From: Catellatospora vulcania
Lineage (GTDB): Bacteria > Actinomycetota > Actinomycetes > Mycobacteriales > Micromonosporaceae
NCBI RefSeq assembly: GCF_009720385.1
Contig: NZ_WARX01000007.1
Location: 248,001 to 312,000 of the forward strand
Direction of reading: 5' to 3'
DNA length: 64,000 nt
In this document: positions 13,446 through 22,882 of the stretch, piece after piece
Numbering within the stretch: the stretch's first letter is position 1
Layout: each line of letters opens with the position of its first letter
Position numbers and translations under genes: made by a program
The notes under the pieces: generated by a model
Seen by the model: the letters and a program-made list of their open reading frames with translations, nothing else
What the model was told of the DNA's origin: nothing
The model's database searches: none

Positions 13446-13663
13446 GGTGTTCCACTGCGACGGCGACCGCGCAGTGAGGCGACGACCGACACGCCTGCGC
13501 CCGTCCCGACTGCCAAACCGTTGCACGGCCTGGCCTGTCAGTGCTGGTCGTGCGGCTACACGGTCATGCTGCCGACGTATTCACTGGTACGGCCATTCGT
13601 ACAGCGAACGACCGGCTGACCGATGACCCCTGACCGGCATCTCCCATGACACGGTCAGGCAGG

Positions 13664-13716
13664 AGGGACCGGGCAATGGCGGGATTCGCATCCATCCCGC
13701 CCCGCGCCCGGTCCCT
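13664..13716 (-). terminator. Two-tier hairpin downstream of the flavoprotein gene
   Basis: AGGGACCGGGC (13664-13674) pairs with GCCCGGTCCCT (13706-13716), and inside it GGCGGGAT (13678-13685) pairs with ATCCCGCC (13694-13701). It starts 34 bp after the stop codon at 13750. The rest of 13446-13749 holds no gene that I can support. Confidence 0.7.
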
Positions 13717-13749
13717 CACCCGTTCAAAGACCCTCGACGAGGGCACCCG

Positions 13750-14937
13750 TCACGCCGTCGCCTTGGCGGCCGGGGCCGCTGCAGCCCGCTCGCGCGCGAC
13801 GTGGTGGCGCCGGGTCGGCATCCCGAGCATCGGGTTGGCGACGCCCCAGGCGGCGCCCTTGCAGATCAGTTCCTTGTATACGGCGGCGAGCCGTCCGGTC
13901 AGCACGGCCGGCTTGGCGACGTCGTCGGCGGTGACGTACTGGATCAGGCCCTCCTTGCGGCCCAGCGAGATGCACTGGTTGAAGTAGCGCAGGTGGCCCT
14001 TCGGGAGCTTGCCGCCGGTCAGCCGCGCCGCGATCGTGTCGGCGGCCAGCCAGGCCATCGGGGTGCCCGACGCGCACGACATCCGCAGCGGCTTGTCCCC
14101 GGCGCCGATGGCCAGGGCCGCGTCGCCGACGGCGTACACGTCCGGGTGCGAGACCGAGCGCATGGTCCCGTCGACGACGATCCGGCCGGTGTCGGTGACC
14201 TCGAGGGCGGTCGCTTGCGCGATCGGGTGGACCGCGAAGCCGGTGGTCCACACGGTGACCGCAGCGGGGATGGCCCTGCCGTCGGCGGTGGTGACCCGGT
14301 CGGATGCGACGCCGGTGACGGCGGCGTGCTCGTACGCGGTGATCCCGAGTTTGCCGAAGACCTTGCGCAGGTGCTCGCGGCCCTTCGGGGAGAGCCAGTC
14401 GCCGAGCGCGCCGCGGGCGGCCAGCGCCACGTCGAGGTCCGGGCGGGCCTCGGCGATCTCGGTCGCCGCCTCCAGGCCGGTGAGTCCGCCGCCGACGACG
14501 AGCACGGTCTGCCCGGCGTCGAGGCGGGCCAGGCGCTCGCGTAGCCGGTGCGCGCCGGGGCGGCTCGCGATCTCGTACGCGTGCTCGGCGGTCCCGGGGA
14601 CGCCCTGGGCGTTCCAGCCGCTGCCGAGGGCGTAGACGAGCGTGTCGTAGGCGAGTTCGGCGCCGTCCGCGACGGTGACGGTCTTGCGCTCGACGTCGAC
14701 TCCGGTGACCTTCGTGATCCTCAGCTCGACGCCGGTGTCGGCGAACGTCTCGCGCAGCGGCCGGGGCGGGAGGTCCTGGCCGGTCGCGAGCTGGTGCATA
14801 CGTACGCGTTCGACGAAGTCGGGCTCGGCGTTGACGAGGGTGATGGCGACGTCGTCGCGGTACAGCCGCTTGGCGAGGCGGCCGGCGGCGATGGCCCCGG
14901 AGTATCCGGCTCCGAGGACGACGATGCGGTGCTGCAT
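13750..14937 (-). CDS. NAD(P)/FAD-dependent oxidoreductase, type II NADH dehydrogenase-like
   Basis: 395 aa. N-terminal FAD Rossmann motif IVVLGAGYSGAIAAGRL, a second dinucleotide motif VLVVGGGLTGLEAATEIAE near residue 150, and the FAD-closing motif PDVYAVGDAALA near residue 270. These match the NDH-2 group, which passes electrons from NAD(P)H to quinones at the membrane face; no membrane anchor is obvious. The gene is directly downstream of an ECF41 sigma factor gene, a pairing characteristic of that sigma group, and is probably its regulon member. Confidence 0.85.
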   Translation of the reverse strand: MQHRIVVLGAGYSGAIAAGRLAKRLYRDDVAITLVNAEPDFVERVRMHQLATGQDLPPRPLRETFADTGVELRITKVTGVDVERKTVTVADGAELAYDTLVYALGSGWNAQGVPGTAEHAYEIASRPGAHRLRERLARLDAGQTVLVVGGGLTGLEAATEIAEARPDLDVALAARGALGDWLSPKGREHLRKVFGKLGITAYEHAAVTGVASDRVTTADGRAIPAAVTVWTTGFAVHPIAQATALEVTDTGRIVVDGTMRSVSHPDVYAVGDAALAIGAGDKPLRMSCASGTPMAWLAADTIAARLTGGKLPKGHLRYFNQCISLGRKEGLIQYVTADDVAKPAVLTGRLAAVYKELICKGAAWGVANPMLGMPTRRHHVARERAAAAPAAKATA

Positions 14938-14970
14938 GTCCTTGCTCCTGTCCTTCGCGGGTTCGCCTCT

Positions 14971-14999
14971 TGAACCGGGCAGCCCGCCGTTTCCTGACA
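14971..14999 (-). promoter_or_regulatory. Candidate ECF41 promoter of the flavoprotein gene
   Basis: On the minus strand TGTCAGGAAA (14999-14990) is followed 13 nt later by GGTTCA (14976-14971), 34 bp upstream of the start codon. ECF41 promoters have a TGTCA-type -35; the -10 match to CGTC is poor, so this is tentative. Confidence 0.3.
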
Positions 15000-15029
15000 G
15001 GTCCGGCTGTGAAGCACCTCACAAAGCGA

Positions 15030-15974
15030 TCAGAAGGCGTTGAACAGGGGTTTCCCGTGCTCAGTGGCCGCCCAGCGCGCGGTGGCGCGGGCCAGCTTGT
15101 CGGGGTTGACCTGGTTGCGGAACGCGGCGATGCCGTCGGCGGTGACCTCCAGGCACATGATGCCGACGACCCGGCCGTCAAGGACCGCCACCGCGGCGGG
15201 GTCGCCGTTGGCGGTCCAGGCGTAGATCTCCGGCGAGCCGCCGACGATGGCACGTTTGGCCTCGGCGGGCCTGAACAGGCCCCACAGGAACTTCGCGACC
15301 GCGACCGCGCCCTCGAACGCCTTGGCGCGGGCCGGGACCTTGCCGCCGCCGTCGCCGATCGCGATGGCGTCCGCGGTGAGCAGGCGCACCAGCGGCTCGG
15401 TCCGGCCGCTGGTCGCGGCCGCCAGGAACTCCTCGACGATGCGCCGGGCGGCGGCCTCGTCGATCTCGGTGCGGGCCTTGCCGTCGGCGATGTGCCGCTT
15501 GGCGCGGTGGAAGATCTGCTGGCTGCCGGACTCGGTGAGGTCGAGGATCTCGGCGATGTCCCGGTGCGGGTAGTCGAACGCCTCCCGCAGCACGTACACG
15601 GCCCGCTCGCCGGGGGTGAGGCGCTCCATGAGGGTGAGGACCGCGTAGGAGACGGATTCGCGCTGCTCGGCGGTGTCGGCCGGGCCGAGCATCGGGTCGC
15701 CGGCCAGCAGCGGCTCGGGAAGCCATTCGCCCACGTAGGTCTCGCGGCGCGCCCGCGCGGAGGTGAGCTGGTTGAGGCACAGGTTGGTGAGGACCTTCGT
15801 CAGCCAGGCCTCGGGCACCTCGATGCGGTCGACGTCGGCGGCCTGCCAGCGCAGGAAGGTCTCCTGCACGGTGTCCTCGGCCTCCGCGGCGGAGCCGAGC
15901 AGGCGATAGGCGATGGCCTCCAGGCGGGGCCGGGCGGCCACGAACCGGTCGACGTCGTCCACGGTCAACGGCAT
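15030..15974 (-). CDS. sigJ: ECF41-group RNA polymerase sigma factor (SigJ-like)
   Basis: 314 aa. Region 2 is at about 8-75 (FVAARPRLEAIAYRLLGSAAEAEDTVQETFLRWQ), a WLPEPL linker follows, and region 4 is at about 115-165 (LTPGERAVYVLREAFDYPHRDIAEILDLTESGSQQIFHRAKRHI). The C-terminal 150 residues form the SnoaL-like extension that replaces an anti-sigma factor in ECF41, with the group signatures DGGGK and NPDKL both present. In this group the extension controls sigma activity directly. It reads into the NADH dehydrogenase-like gene 92 bp downstream. Confidence 0.9.
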   Translation of the reverse strand: MPLTVDDVDRFVAARPRLEAIAYRLLGSAAEAEDTVQETFLRWQAADVDRIEVPEAWLTKVLTNLCLNQLTSARARRETYVGEWLPEPLLAGDPMLGPADTAEQRESVSYAVLTLMERLTPGERAVYVLREAFDYPHRDIAEILDLTESGSQQIFHRAKRHIADGKARTEIDEAAARRIVEEFLAAATSGRTEPLVRLLTADAIAIGDGGGKVPARAKAFEGAVAVAKFLWGLFRPAEAKRAIVGGSPEIYAWTANGDPAAVAVLDGRVVGIMCLEVTADGIAAFRNQVNPDKLARATARWAATEHGKPLFNAF

Positions 15975-16042
15975 GGCCCGATCGTAGCCACCCGCGTGGG
16001 CCCGCCCGCCGCCGCCGGTCTACGCCACCCGGTCCGGCGCGC

Positions 16043-16285
16043 TCACCGGCCCGTGGCGGGTACGCGGGCCGGTGCCGGCAGTTCGCCGATCCGCTGGGCG
16101 AATGCCCGCGGGTGGGTGAGGTTTCCGTTGTGCCCGCCGGGAAACCGCCGCACCGGCACGTCGAGGTGTGCGGCGAGCGCGATCCCGGCGAGGTGGTCGA
16201 ATCCGTCGTGGGGACTGGTCTCACCCCCGGCGGGGATGACACGGCCGTCGCGGGGCCCACTGCCGTCGACCAGGACTTTCGGCGT
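16043..16285 (-). pseudogene. C-terminal remnant of an alpha/beta hydrolase
   Basis: About 80 readable residues, ending VPVRRFPGGHNGNLTHPRAFAQRIGELP, give the last strand, the catalytic His (GGHNG) and final helix of an alpha/beta hydrolase; VLVDGSGPRDGRVIPAGGE corresponds to the preceding acid-bearing strand. The N-terminal two thirds with the Ser nucleophile are missing upstream, where an unrelated iron-permease-like gene starts on the other strand. A deletion remnant is the best explanation. Confidence 0.55.
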
Positions 16286-16371
16286 GTTCCGGGACCGGGG
16301 CGCGGTTCCAGGCATGGAAAGTGCCGGGGGCGGGCAATACCCGGATGTGACGCGACGACGGGAGGCCGGCC

Positions 16372-16779
16372 ATGACCGGGCGTAAGGGGGACATGCCCTC
16401 ATCGGTGTCCGGTAAGGACATGTCGATGTTCGATCACTTCGCGGAGGCGGCCAGCACCTTCGCGTCGAAGGCGTGGTTCTTCGCGCTGTGCGTGCTGCTG
16501 ATCCTGGTCTGGGCGCCGTCGATCCTGGTCATCGGCAAGGTCGACACCTGGCAGCTGATCATCAACACGGCGACGACCATCGTCACGTTCCTGATGGTGG
16601 CCCTGCTGCAGAACAGCTCGACCCGGGCCAACGAGGCGGTGCAGCACAAGCTGAACGCGATCGCCGACGGGCTGGCCGACCTGATGGAGGCGCAGAGCGA
16701 CGAGAACCAGCAGCTGGTGCAGGACATGGTGGAGCTGCGTGACGCCGTCGGCCTGGAGCACCGGGAGGGCACCCGCTGA
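16372..16779 (+). CDS. Low-affinity iron permease family membrane protein
   Basis: 135 aa. The start at 16372 has GGGAGG upstream; internal ATGs at 16393 and 16420 are possible. Text: FDHFAEAASTFASKAWFFALCVLLILVWAPSIL and DTWQLIINTATTIVTFLMVALLQNSSTRANEAVQHKLNAIADGLADLM, the signature of the Iron_permease (FET4-like) bacterial family, with two spans and a cytosolic coiled tail containing the conserved Q.K..E/D.L pattern. Despite the family name, transport by the bacterial members is unproven. Confidence 0.8.
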   Translation: MTGRKGDMPSSVSGKDMSMFDHFAEAASTFASKAWFFALCVLLILVWAPSILVIGKVDTWQLIINTATTIVTFLMVALLQNSSTRANEAVQHKLNAIADGLADLMEAQSDENQQLVQDMVELRDAVGLEHREGTR

Positions 16780-16783
16780 CGGG

Positions 16784-17860
16784 TCAGCCGCGCTCGCGGC
16801 GGGTCCAGGCCAGCAGCCGGTCCAGTGGCCAGGTGTTGACCACCCGGTCCACCGGCACGCCGCAGCGGGCGGCCCGCTCGCACCCGAAGCGCAGCCAGTC
16901 CAGCTGGACGCCGTAGTGGGCGTCGGAGTCGATGGCGAACAGGCAGCCCGCCTCGACGGCCAGCCGCAGCAGCCGCTTGGGCGGGTCGAGCCGGTCCGGC
17001 CGAGAGTTGATCTCCACGGCCACGCCGCGGTCGGCGCAGGCGGCGAACACGGCCTCGGCGTCGAACGTGCTCTCCGGCCGGGTCTCGGTCGCCGAGTCAC
17101 CGCCCGCGCGCCGCAGCACCCGGCCGGTGCAGTGGCCCAGGATGTCGGTGTGCGGGTCGGCGACGGCCGCGAGCATCCGCGGGGTCATCACCTCCGTCGG
17201 GGCGCGCAGCTTGCTGTGCACGCTGGCCACCACCACGTCGAGGCGGCTCAGCAGCTCGTCGGTCTGGTCCAGCGACCCGTCGTCGAGGATGTCCACCTCG
17301 ATGCCCGACAGCAGGCGGAAGCCGTCGCCGTACCCGGCGTTGAGGCGCTCGACCTCGGCCAGCTGCCGCTCCAGCCGCTCGGCGGTCAGGCCGCGGGCGA
17401 TGGTCAGGCGGGGGGAGTGGTCGGTGAGCACCAGGTACTCCCGGCCCAGGGCGCGGGCGGCGTCGGCCATCGCGGCGATGGGCTCCGTGCCGTCGGACCA
17501 GTCCGAGTGGCTGTGGCAGTCGCCACGCAGGGCGCTGTGCAGCGCCTCGACGGCCTCGTCCAGGGGGCGGTCCGCGGTGGCCAGCAGGCGGCGTAGGTAG
17601 ACGGGCTCCTCACCGGCCAGCGACTCGGCCACGCAGCGGGCGGTCACCTCGCCCAGGCCCGGCAGCTTGGCGAGGGCGCCCTGGGCGGCCCGGTCTGCCA
17701 GCTCGGCGGGCTCGGTGGCGGCGACGGTCTGCGCGGCCCGGCGGAAGGCCCGGATCCGGTAGCCGGCCTCCCCGGCGCGCTCCAGCTCCACGGCGATGGC
17801 CAGCAGGTCGGCGGCGGCGTCCCGGGTCACCACCGAGTTGTACCCCGTCGTATCGGACAT
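16784..17860 (-). CDS. PHP-domain protein with HhH region (PolX C-terminal-like)
   Basis: 358 aa from ATG 17860 (GAGGA upstream). The N-terminus (residues about 10-95) resembles the 8-kDa/HhH part of X-family polymerases: YRIRAFRRAAQTV and LAKLPGLGEVTARCVAESL. From about residue 112 a PHP phosphoesterase domain follows: GDCHSHSDWSDGTEPI, YLVLTDHSPRL, LLSGIEVDIL, DVVVASVHSK, DILGHCTGR, VAVEINSRPDRLDPPKRLLRLA and FAIDSDAHY, covering the metal-binding His/Asp/Glu set. The nucleotidyl transferase palm is missing, so this is a PHP exonuclease or phosphatase rather than a polymerase. Confidence 0.82.
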   Translation of the reverse strand: MSDTTGYNSVVTRDAAADLLAIAVELERAGEAGYRIRAFRRAAQTVAATEPAELADRAAQGALAKLPGLGEVTARCVAESLAGEEPVYLRRLLATADRPLDEAVEALHSALRGDCHSHSDWSDGTEPIAAMADAARALGREYLVLTDHSPRLTIARGLTAERLERQLAEVERLNAGYGDGFRLLSGIEVDILDDGSLDQTDELLSRLDVVVASVHSKLRAPTEVMTPRMLAAVADPHTDILGHCTGRVLRRAGGDSATETRPESTFDAEAVFAACADRGVAVEINSRPDRLDPPKRLLRLAVEAGCLFAIDSDAHYGVQLDWLRFGCERAARCGVPVDRVVNTWPLDRLLAWTRRERG

Positions 17861-18007
17861 GTCACATCCTCGCGGCCCGCTGAGCGTACGCAATCAAGAT
17901 CATGGAATGGTCTTCGCCCTTATCCTGGCTAACATTGCTGATCCTCGCTGGCCCCAGCGGGGCAGGCCGCACCGGCGCGGTCTTGTGCCACCCCGAATGA
18001 GGTAGTC

Positions 18008-18535
18008 GTGACCGCAGGCCTGGCCCCCGTCATCGCCGCCACCACCCACTGGCTGACCCGTGCGTACCCGTCCGACGGCGGGCCGGCGCAGGCTGCCCGT
18101 GTGCTGGCGCAGGCCCGGCAGGCGGCCACCGTCGCGGCCTGGCTGCGCTACCCGACGGAGATGGACGCCGGGCTGCTGTCCATGCTCGGGCCGGGCGGCT
18201 CCGGCGGGCTGGACCGCGTCATGCGCGTCGACGAGCACGAGGAGCCCGCTGCCGCCGACCGGATCTGGCGCGGCTGGGTCGACGAGGTCGTCGCCAGCTG
18301 GGCCGCCTGCCTGCTGTCGGACCCGAGGCTGGCCGCCGACGCGGTGAGCGCCACCGCGGACTGCGAGCACGCCCAGGTCGTCGAGCGCGACTTCAGCCGC
18401 CTCACCTCGCCTGACGAGCAGGACGCCCGCGCCGCGGCCCTGCTACGCCACCCGGACCTGGTGGCCCCGGTCGCCGCCATGCACCGCAGCGGCCTCATCG
18501 AGCGGCTGCGCCTCGACCCCGTCGAGGTCGGCTGA
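18008..18535 (+). CDS. Hypothetical protein, 175 aa
   Basis: GTG start with GAGG a few bases upstream. Entirely helical by appearance (LTRAYPSDGGPAQAARVLAQARQAATVAAWLRYP, RIWRGWVDEVVASWAACLLSDPRLAADAVSATADCEHAQVVERDF). No motif recognised. It stands alone between the PHP gene (divergent) and the GPGG small membrane protein. The codon pattern is that of a genuine high-GC gene. Confidence 0.6.
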   Translation: MTAGLAPVIAATTHWLTRAYPSDGGPAQAARVLAQARQAATVAAWLRYPTEMDAGLLSMLGPGGSGGLDRVMRVDEHEEPAAADRIWRGWVDEVVASWAACLLSDPRLAADAVSATADCEHAQVVERDFSRLTSPDEQDARAAALLRHPDLVAPVAAMHRSGLIERLRLDPVEVG

Positions 18536-18668
18536 ACCGGCGGCGGTTTGACATGAATCACCCAGGGGTACCCGTTATGTGATGCGGCTCCCGGCCGACC
18601 TGCCTGGTCGGCCCGCGCGCCGAAGAGTCCAGCCCGACCAGGGCCGGCAGTCACAGAGGGAGAAGGAA

Positions 18669-18812
18669 ATGGCCACGCTGCTGTGGATTCTCGCGGTCGT
18701 GCTGGTGGTCGCGGGCATTTTCGCCCTTATCCGCAGGGAGATCCTGTGGGGCATCGTGCTGATCGTCATCGGGCTGCTCGTGGGCCCCGGCGGCGTCAGC
18801 ATCTTCACCTGA
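18669..18812 (+). CDS. GPGG-motif small membrane protein
   Basis: 47 aa, start preceded by GAGGGAGAAGG. Two hydrophobic helices (LLWILAVVLVVAGIFALI and EILWGIVLIVIGLLV) joined by a basic turn RRE, ending with GPGGVSIF. This is the conserved GPGG small membrane protein found across actinobacteria. The role is unknown. A strong terminator follows. Confidence 0.85.
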   Translation: MATLLWILAVVLVVAGIFALIRREILWGIVLIVIGLLVGPGGVSIFT

Positions 18813-18823
18813 TCTCAACACGC

Positions 18824-18877
18824 GTCCCCGCTCGTTTACGGCCGCCCCGGGCGGTTTCGGCCGATACGAGCGGGGAC
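18824..18877. terminator. Bidirectional terminator hairpin
   Basis: GTCCCCGCTCGT (18824-18835) pairs with ACGAGCGGGGAC (18866-18877), with GC-rich pairing inside the loop. It lies between the convergent GPGG gene and the 18899-20101 gene. Confidence 0.75.
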
Positions 18878-18898
18878 TCCTGTTCCCGCCGACGGGCG

Positions 18899-20101
18899 TC
18901 AGTCGACGGCGTGGGCGCGCAGCTGCGCCATGACCTCCGGGGCGGGCCAGCCGCCGACCTGGTAGCGGGTGGGCGCCAGCAGCGGCACTGGCGTCAGCTC
19001 GGCGAGCCGGGCGACCTCGTGCCACGGCACCCGGCCCCAGGTCTCGCCGTCGCGGACGAAGGCGACGAAATCCGCCTCCGGCAGCAGCGAGGTGATGCCG
19101 TCCGTCCACGTGGTGACCGTGATCGCCGGCTCGTCGGGGCGGGCCGCGGCGATCAGCGCGGCCACGAAGACGTCGATGTCGTGCTCGGCGTACTGGGACG
19201 CCAGCCACCGGGTCTGCGCGCCGTACTCGGTGTGGGCGAGCACGACCTGGGCCCGCCGGGCGGGCACGTGATCGGGGTGGCCGGGCGGCGGCGCGTACAC
19301 CGTGACCCGGCCGCGCTCGCCGGCGACGTAACCGACCGGGGAGACCCCGCGGGTCGCCTCGTTGAACTCGCTCTCGATGAGGGAGAACAGGCTGGGCATG
19401 CCGCCCTCGCCGACCGGGCACAGCAGGACCGTGTTGACGTCGGGCACGAACGCGACGACCTGCGCCTGCATCGCCTCGCTGATCCCGGCCAGCCAACCGG
19501 GGGCCAGCAGCAGTGAGGTGAAGTAACCGTCGCCGGTGTCGACCATGCGGATCAGCGCGCCGGCATCGGGCCACCCGCGGTTCAGCGAGCGCTCGGCTAT
19601 GCGCTGGAGGTTCTCGCGCGCGGCGGCGAAGACCTCGTCGGCGGTCACCTCCCACTCGTCGAGCCGGGGCGGGGTCACGTACGCCATGGACTCGGGGCTG
19701 TCGACGACGACCAGTTCGCGCAGGTGAGGCAGGGCGGCCCGGGACAGCGGCGGGACCATGCCCATCGGCCCGGCCTGGCCGAACGTCTCCGCGCGCAGCA
19801 CCGGCCGCAGCCGATGGCGCACCTGCGGCCAGGTCTCGTCCGCGCGCGGGGTCATGATGATGCGCACGAGCTGCGTGATCCGCTCGCGTCGGCCGGCCGC
19901 CCCGGCCCCCTCGCATTCGGCGAAGACGTTCGACAGGTAGATCCACACCGGGCTGGTCGTGCCGTCGCGCCAGGCCGCGATGGCGAACTTCGCCGGGTCG
20001 TAGGCCACCCGGAGAACCCCCGGGGTGCGCCGGGTGATCCTGAGCGCCTCGGCCGCGAACCTGTCCCGGGGCGATCCGAACAACCTTCCCAGCAATCCCA
20101 T
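18899..20101 (-). CDS. Hypothetical protein, 400 aa, weak DUF1444/YtpQ resemblance
   Basis: ATG at 20101 preferred over TTG at 20110. Residues about 80-260 read WPQVRHRLRPVLRAE, RELVVVDSPESMAYVTPPRLDEWEVTADEVFAAARENLQRIAE and FTSLLLAPGWLAGISEAM, an order (a start helix, Y-V strand, E.v...A..NL, and a late L.p.w) reminiscent of DUF1444 proteins. The C-terminal third (ERGRVTVYAPPPGHPDHVP and onward) is unfamiliar. Soluble, no signal peptide. It precedes nothing co-directional within 40 bp except the TMEM175-type gene upstream (gap 42 bp), so the two may be co-transcribed. Confidence 0.55.
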   Translation of the reverse strand: MGLLGRLFGSPRDRFAAEALRITRRTPGVLRVAYDPAKFAIAAWRDGTTSPVWIYLSNVFAECEGAGAAGRRERITQLVRIIMTPRADETWPQVRHRLRPVLRAETFGQAGPMGMVPPLSRAALPHLRELVVVDSPESMAYVTPPRLDEWEVTADEVFAAARENLQRIAERSLNRGWPDAGALIRMVDTGDGYFTSLLLAPGWLAGISEAMQAQVVAFVPDVNTVLLCPVGEGGMPSLFSLIESEFNEATRGVSPVGYVAGERGRVTVYAPPPGHPDHVPARRAQVVLAHTEYGAQTRWLASQYAEHDIDVFVAALIAAARPDEPAITVTTWTDGITSLLPEADFVAFVRDGETWGRVPWHEVARLAELTPVPLLAPTRYQVGGWPAPEVMAQLRAHAVD

Positions 20102-20143
20102 GGCGGCCAAGGTAATGGATGGCCGTCGGCGGCGGGTGCCCGG

Positions 20144-20752
<609 letters not shown>

Positions 20753-20782
20753 CGCACTACCGCCCTTCCTCGTTCCGCCGGG

Positions 20783-20819
20783 GGGGTGAGGTCCGAGGAG
20801 ACAACCAGGACCTCACCCC
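20783..20819 (-). terminator. Terminator downstream of the alpha/beta hydrolase
   Basis: GGGGTGAGGTCC (20783-20794) pairs with GGACCTCACCCC (20808-20819), a perfect 12-bp stem with a 13-nt loop, 8 bp after the hydrolase stop codon. Confidence 0.75.
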
Positions 20820-20827
20820 GGATCGGG

Positions 20828-21544
20828 TCAGACCGCGTCCACGGCCTCGATGATCGACGCCGCCACGACGTCGGGCTGCGAGACGCTGATCGCGTGGGAC
20901 GCGCCGGGCACCTCCCGCACGCTCTTCGCGCCGGCCCGGGTCGCCATGAACCGCTGCAGCTCGGCCGGGATGCAGCGGTCGGCGTCGCCGATGACGAACC
21001 ACGACGGGACGGACCTCCACGCCGGCGTGCTCGTCGGCAGCTCCGCGGTGAGGGCGAGCTCGGTGACCGGGCGCTGCGTCGCGCACATCACGGCGGCCCA
21101 GGCGGCCGGGACGTCGGCGGCGAACTGCCGGTGGAACGCGTCCGGCCGGATGGCCAGCTCGTTGCCGCCGGTCGCGACCGGGTGGCCGGTCAGCGCCGGG
21201 CCGAGGGTGCTGCCGGGGAACATGGCCGACAGCGCGAGCGCCGACTCGCCCTGATCGGGCGCGAACGCGCAGGCGTAGACGAGGCCGACGACCTTGTCGC
21301 TGCCGGCGGCGGCCTCGGTGATGACCATGCCGCCGTACGAGTGGCCGACGAGCACCACAGGTCCGTCGATCGCCGCGACCACATCGCGCACGTAGGCGGC
21401 GTCGCCCGGCAGGCTGCGCAGCGGGTTGGCGGCCGCGACGACGTCGATCGACCTCGCCCGCAACCGCTCGACGACACCGGACCAGCTCGCGGATTCGGCG
21501 AACGCTCCGTGCACGAGGACGACGGTCGGCTGGTGGTCGGACAT
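20828..21544 (-). CDS. Alpha/beta hydrolase
   Basis: 238 aa. Oxyanion strand VVLVHGAFAESASW, nucleophile elbow LVGHSYGGMVI (Ser in G-H-S-Y-G), acid region FVIGDADRCIP and the His in VPGASHAISVSQPD. This is the YbbA/EstC-like single-domain group, common as esterases with unknown substrates. An intergenic region of about 215 bp separates it from the divergently read oxidoreductase at 21760. Confidence 0.85.
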   Translation of the reverse strand: MSDHQPTVVLVHGAFAESASWSGVVERLRARSIDVVAAANPLRSLPGDAAYVRDVVAAIDGPVVLVGHSYGGMVITEAAAGSDKVVGLVYACAFAPDQGESALALSAMFPGSTLGPALTGHPVATGGNELAIRPDAFHRQFAADVPAAWAAVMCATQRPVTELALTAELPTSTPAWRSVPSWFVIGDADRCIPAELQRFMATRAGAKSVREVPGASHAISVSQPDVVAASIIEAVDAV

Positions 21545-21759
21545 CTTCTTCTCCCATTCGTAAGGTTTGCCCTGCTCAACCAGCTAAGACAGGGCAGCCG
21601 CAGGCGCTGTGACGGAGCGTGACCTGAGTCACTACCGTGAGTGTCATTAGGGGGAAGGTTCGGGGATGACGCCGATGCGGCGGGCCACCGAGCGGGCCTA
21701 GCGTCGAGGACATCGGCCGACGTCGTCCGCCCGATGCCACCTCGGGGATGGGACCGCCC

Positions 21760-22731
21760 ATGCGAGCGATCGAGCACACCGCCTACGGCTCCCCGGACGT
21801 CCTGCGCCTGACCGAGGTGGACCCGCCCGTGCCCGGCCACCGCGACGTCCTGGTCAAGGTCGTCGCGACCACCGTCACGTCGGCCGAGTGCGCGATGCGG
21901 CGCGGCGAGCCGCGCTGGGGCCGGGTGGTCATCGGTTTCACCCGGCCGCGCCGCCGGATGCGCAGGCTCGGCATGGAACTGGCCGGTGAGGTGGCCGCGG
22001 TGGGCGCGGGCGTGACCCGGTTCCGGCCCGGCGACCGCGTGTTCGGCTTCACCGGCTTCGGGCTGGGCGCGTACGCCGACTACAAATGCATGCCGGAGCT
22101 GGGCTCGCTGGCGGTGATGCCCGCGAACACGACCTTCGAGCAGGCCGCCGCCGCGGTGGACGGGGCCACCACCGCGCTGTTCTTCCTCCGGGACCAGGCC
22201 CGGGTGCGGCCGGGTCAGCGGGTGCTCGTGGTCGGCGCGTCCGGCAGCGTCGGCACGTACGCCGTCCAGCTGGCCAAGCACCTCGGCGCGCACGTCACCG
22301 GGGTCTGCGGCACCCGCAACACCGCCCTGGTGGCCGAACTCGGCGCGGACCACGTGATCGACTACACGGAAGCGGACTTCACCGCTAACGGCGAGCGCTA
22401 CGACGTCGTCTTCGACACGGTCGGGCGGAGTTCCTTCAGCGCCTGCCGGCCGTCGCTGACGCCCCGGGGCTGCTACGTGCCGACGACGGGCCTGCACAAC
22501 GTGCCGCTGGTCTGGCTGACCGGGCTGTCCCGGGGCCGCCGCGTGGTCGGCGGAATGTCGGTGCACAAGGGCGAGCTGCTGGCCTACGTGCGCGACCTCA
22601 TCGAGCAGGACCGGCTGCGGATCGTCATCGACCGGACCTATCCGCTGGAGCGGATCGCCGACGCGCACCGCTACGTCGACACCGGTCACAAGACCGGCAA
22701 CGTGGTCATCACGCTCGGTGGAGCTAGTTGA
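21760..22731 (+). CDS. MDR-family NAD(P)-dependent oxidoreductase (quinone reductase/zinc-free alcohol dehydrogenase type)
   Basis: 323 aa from ATG 21760 (an ATG at 21748 is in frame). Medium-chain fold: RAIEHTAYGSPDVLRLTEVDPPVPGHRDVLVKVVATTV, GMELAGEVAAVGAGVTRFRPGDRVFGF, then the dinucleotide site VLVVGASGSVGTYAVQLAKHLGAHVTGV and YDVVFDTVG. Structural zinc cysteines are absent, as in quinone oxidoreductase-like members. It reduces quinones, enones or similar with NAD(P)H; the substrate is unspecified. Confidence 0.87.
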   Translation: MRAIEHTAYGSPDVLRLTEVDPPVPGHRDVLVKVVATTVTSAECAMRRGEPRWGRVVIGFTRPRRRMRRLGMELAGEVAAVGAGVTRFRPGDRVFGFTGFGLGAYADYKCMPELGSLAVMPANTTFEQAAAAVDGATTALFFLRDQARVRPGQRVLVVGASGSVGTYAVQLAKHLGAHVTGVCGTRNTALVAELGADHVIDYTEADFTANGERYDVVFDTVGRSSFSACRPSLTPRGCYVPTTGLHNVPLVWLTGLSRGRRVVGGMSVHKGELLAYVRDLIEQDRLRIVIDRTYPLERIADAHRYVDTGHKTGNVVITLGGAS

Positions 22732-22882
22732 TCAGTATTACGGCGTACACACGATGCGACCGGCTGCACCGGGTGCGACGGGAGCGGGCGAGCCGCCGCC
22801 AGCAGGCCGCGTGAACATCACCGTCGTGCTGGACGTCTCCGCGCAACGTGCGTAAGCCCGGCTGGAGAGCGTGTCAGCGCGC

